Assembly: GCF_018310695.1 (NCBI RefSeq)
Contig: NZ_JAGXCY010000017.1
Location: 1 to 64,000 of the forward strand
Length of the DNA: 64,000 nt
From: Paenibacillus sp. Marseille-Q4541
GTDB lineage: Bacteria > Bacillota > Bacilli > Paenibacillales > Paenibacillaceae
Direction of reading: 5' to 3'
The translations under genes and the position numbers were made by a program. Shown here piece by piece: positions 60,165 to 64,000 of the stretch (its first letter is position 1; each line of letters starts with the position of its first letter). Below the pieces are notes generated by a model, which ran no database searches, was not told the origin of the DNA, and saw only the letters and a list, made by a program, of their open reading frames with translations.

Positions 60165-60279
60165 AGACAGGATTCAAACTAGGGAATTGTAAATATAAGG
60201 TTGTATTTCTCACATACTTGAGATACCCTTATAAAGATCGTTAGTACCAGTTAGACGGTCAAGCAATATGAATTTGCAG

Positions 60280-60295
60280 TTACATTACAATGTAA
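60280..60295. promoter_or_regulatory. Dyad just upstream of the TPP riboswitch
   Basis: TTACATT-AC-AATGTAA is a perfect inverted repeat about 10 bp before the aptamer and probably overlaps the thiC promoter. It could be a regulator site in addition to riboswitch control. Confidence 0.4.
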
Positions 60296-60303
60296 TAACA
60301 ACT

Positions 60304-60394
60304 TACTAGGGGAGCCCGAAATGCCGGGCTGAGATGGTATCGCAAGATGCCGGACTCTTTGCACCTGATCTGGATCATACCAGCGTAGGGAAGT
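60304..60394 (+). ncRNA. TPP riboswitch (THI element) of thiC
   Basis: The conserved thiamin-pyrophosphate aptamer is clear: GGGGAGCCC at the 5' side, GGGCTGAGATGG, and the 3' signature CACCTGATCTGGATCATACC followed by CAGCGTAGGGAA. TPP binding should stop expression of thiC through the terminator about 140 nt downstream. Confidence 0.96.
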
Positions 60395-60533
60395 AATTGG
60401 CGATAACATTAGGATCTTATTTTATTCCATTTGAAGTGGCATCATGTTTTGGATTCCAGATATGGTTTGACTGTATATCTGGAGCTCTGTCACAGTTTTA
60501 ATGGAATGATTAAGAACAGTCTATTGTATAGAA

Positions 60534-60567
60534 GCCGGTTCCCCTTGCATGGGAATCGGCTTTTTTT
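60534..60567 (+). terminator. Riboswitch-controlled terminator before thiC
   Basis: GCCGGTTCCC pairs with GGGAATCGGC, followed by seven Ts, 80 bp before the thiC ATG. An additional hairpin (CCAGATAT / ATATCTGG, 60454-60481) lies between aptamer and terminator and may be part of the expression platform. Confidence 0.85.
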
Positions 60568-60623
60568 ATTGTCGTACACTTCTAGCAGCGAAGGTTCATG
60601 TGATTCTTTTTCGGGGGCAGTAA

Positions 60624-62465
<1,842 letters not shown>

Positions 62466-62481
62466 AATTATTATAGTAGAG

Positions 62482-62525
62482 AAGCCGTTAGTAACTCCCT
62501 TAGGGGGTACTAACGGCTAATTTGA
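62482..62525 (+). terminator. Terminator after thiC
   Basis: AGCCGTTAGTA pairs with TACTAACGGCT, followed by an A/T-rich tract with TTT and TTTTT. Confidence 0.7.
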
Positions 62526-62564
62526 TTTTTAGTGTGCTGATCTTCTACTTTGCATCACGCAATA

Positions 62565-63599
62565 TTAAATGACTTCCTTATTATCATCGATAATCTGTAA
62601 GGCAGCATTCCATAAACCAGGAAGGAACTCAAGTAATTGCTGGGAACGCAGCTCATAATCTTGAGAGGTTGTTAGACCGAGATCAGACATGAGGTCATGG
62701 AATGCAGGTTCATATTTCTTCTTATCTTCTTCCAAAGCGTCCGATGCCATGATTTTATGACACCGGGCAAAGGTAGCGACGATCCAGAATACAGCTTCCT
62801 GATGATTACCGCTGTGAATCAGTTCCCTGCTACCGTCGATCGCGATATGTCTGGCTTCTTCTGTAATATCGCTGCTGAAAAAATAGGGAGTAGAGGATAC
62901 TTTGACCGCAGCATCAAAAACTTTCTCAAGCTCCGTCAAATGATGTTCTACCCTCTGTGGAGTTAGATGAGTAGACCCTAGTAGTTCAAGTAGTTCTTCG
63001 TATAGGTCCAGCTGATTATACTCCGTCAGCATTTGCCGTGTTTTTAGGTAGCGTAGCCGAACTGTAGGGTTCCAGAGTGCTGCCACGAGAAGGACATGTG
63101 TCGTAATCCCAATGGGGAACACAAGTGAGGGAGCTAGGTCATGCATGGGTGCTGAAGTGTCCAGATGCTTTATACCGTTAATTATTTTTTGATATGCTTC
63201 CTGACAGCGGCACAGTACCCACTTCCGCTGTGCATATTGGGTGGATATCTGTTCATAGAGATTCTGTAGATGGCCCGTCTTGTCCAGAATGATGCTATTG
63301 TATCGGAAGCCCCCGGCCAGATGATAGGAACATAGCACCTTTTCTACTTCATTGATTTGTTCCATGGAGAGGTAAGTAACTTCAAGCAATACGCCTTGAT
63401 ATGTGAATTTCCCAAGCTTCATAGAAGGTTCCTCTTCAACCACAACGACAATATCGATGTCAGAAGCAGGGGGGAGTTCGGCATCCTCAGACAAAGTGAT
63501 CGTGGAACCACTGAAATAAGCACCATAAAATCCTTCGATTTGTTGAGCTGTCTCTTTGACCCAGTCACTAGCTAATTGTCTTGCGAGCTTTACATTCAT
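62565..63599 (-). CDS. Nucleotidyltransferase-like protein (NTase fold)
   Basis: A 344-aa protein. The N-terminal nucleotidyltransferase motif GAYFSGSTIT...SDIDIVVVV (about 25-55) carries the GS and D-x-D residues that bind metal and NTP. A helical C-terminal region of about 220 residues includes many aromatic and Arg residues. The layout resembles aminoglycoside-type and other small-molecule nucleotidyltransferases, but the family is not named with certainty. An AAACGAGG-like ribosome-binding site precedes the ATG. It is a single gene convergent with thiC. Confidence 0.8.
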   Translation of the reverse strand: MNVKLARQLASDWVKETAQQIEGFYGAYFSGSTITLSEDAELPPASDIDIVVVVEEEPSMKLGKFTYQGVLLEVTYLSMEQINEVEKVLCSYHLAGGFRYNSIILDKTGHLQNLYEQISTQYAQRKWVLCRCQEAYQKIINGIKHLDTSAPMHDLAPSLVFPIGITTHVLLVAALWNPTVRLRYLKTRQMLTEYNQLDLYEELLELLGSTHLTPQRVEHHLTELEKVFDAAVKVSSTPYFFSSDITEEARHIAIDGSRELIHSGNHQEAVFWIVATFARCHKIMASDALEEDKKKYEPAFHDLMSDLGLTTSQDYELRSQQLLEFLPGLWNAALQIIDDNKEVI

Positions 63600-63717
63600 C
63601 CTCGTTTCCTCCAGTGGAATAAGAATTTAAGTGCTCCAAGTATAGTCTCTTATGTATAAAGTATGTCTTTCTAGAACAAAATAGGGCGTCTAAATTTTCG
63701 GTATAGGAGGCCCATCC

Positions 63718-64000
63718 ATGTATTTTTACAAAGAAGATTTAATTAATATTATTGTACCAGATAAACCTGATCCAGCGGCAGCCAAAGTGATTCAGGAAGC
63801 GCTTGGCGGACAATTCGGTGAAATGCGTACCATGATGCAGTATTTTTTTCAAAGCAGCAATTTTCGGGGGAAAGCAACCCAGTATCGTGATTTGATTCGT
63901 GGTGTTTTTCTAGAAGAAATCAGCCATGTGGAGCTTGTGCAACAAACGATCAATCAACTTCTCAGTGAGAGTGGAGAAGCGGTTCCCGGTAACGCAGGGG
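63718..64000 (+). CDS. Manganese catalase, 5' part (runs off the window)
   Basis: Only the first 94 codons are present. The product starts MYFYKEDLINIIV and has the dimanganese site motifs: Glu in GGQFGEMRTMMQYFFQS and the Glu/His cluster in LEEISHVELVQ. This matches non-haem Mn catalases of the YdbD/YjqC type, including spore CotJC-like forms. AGGAGG precedes the ATG. Full length would be about 270-290 aa, so about two thirds lie beyond the window. It adds to the oxidative-stress genes in this half (two SODs, bacilliredoxin, MutY). Confidence 0.9.
   Translation, partial: MYFYKEDLINIIVPDKPDPAAAKVIQEALGGQFGEMRTMMQYFFQSSNFRGKATQYRDLIRGVFLEEISHVELVQQTINQLLSESGEAVPGNAG

Overview
The window looks like ordinary chromosome from a spore-forming, low-to-moderate GC Gram-positive bacterium, most likely Paenibacillus. 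The evidence is strong AGGAGG-type ribosome-binding sites, TTG and GTG starts, Rho-independent terminators after most transcription units, and a Bacillus-type gene set: ykoC/E/D thiamine-precursor transporter, bacilliredoxin, LipL, YneF, a KinB-like orphan kinase, YwnA/YwnB and a CD3324-type regulator. I see no rRNA, tRNA, CRISPR array, insertion sequence or prophage. The genus is inferred from gene content, not from a marker gene.

Layout. 0-10 kb holds single-gene units: an NlpC/P60 hydrolase, a cupin, a short-chain dehydrogenase, acetyltransferases, a MarR regulator with an ABC-2 permease, an unknown membrane-anchored gene pair, the YwnA/YwnB pair and a membrane metallophosphoesterase. 10.3-18.1 kb is a peptide-import operon (Lrp/AsnC regulator, lipoprotein binding protein, two permeases, two ATPases) ending in a leaderless gamma-glutamyltransferase. 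This suggests uptake and intracellular breakdown of gamma-glutamyl peptides. 18-30 kb carries efflux and metal genes: a Bcr/CflA exporter, copC/copD, ammonium transporter amtB with a GlnR/TnrA box on its promoter, and an ArsR regulator divergent from a Zn/Cd P-type ATPase. 30-42 kb has an aldehyde dehydrogenase, a TipA-like MerR regulator, free-methionine sulfoxide reductase, the YkoCED ECF transporter, a 14-TM exporter and a BaiN-type flavoprotein.

42-57 kb has an orphan sensor kinase, bacilliredoxin, nadE, acpS, mutY, a ribbon-helix-helix regulator with an ABC exporter, sodA, signal peptidase I, a QueG fusion protein, yneF, folE, lipL and a second SOD with a long N-terminal extension. 57-64 kb has an anchored hydrolase, an IclR regulator, a TPP riboswitch with thiC, a nucleotidyltransferase-like protein, and the start of a manganese catalase that runs off the end.

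Most notable points: (1) epoxyqueuosine reductase fused to an alkyltransferase-like domain whose acceptor Cys is His; (2) the YkoD-type double ATPase has all its defects in one composite ATP site, and part of the affected half lies in a patch of about 67% GC; (3) a ribbon-helix-helix/ABC exporter operon with three alternating operator half-sites on its promoter; (4) a small ORF region with two mutually exclusive inverted-repeat pairings; (5) several promoters with operator-like dyads that also settle start codons. I found no clearly new multi-gene defence or mobile system.
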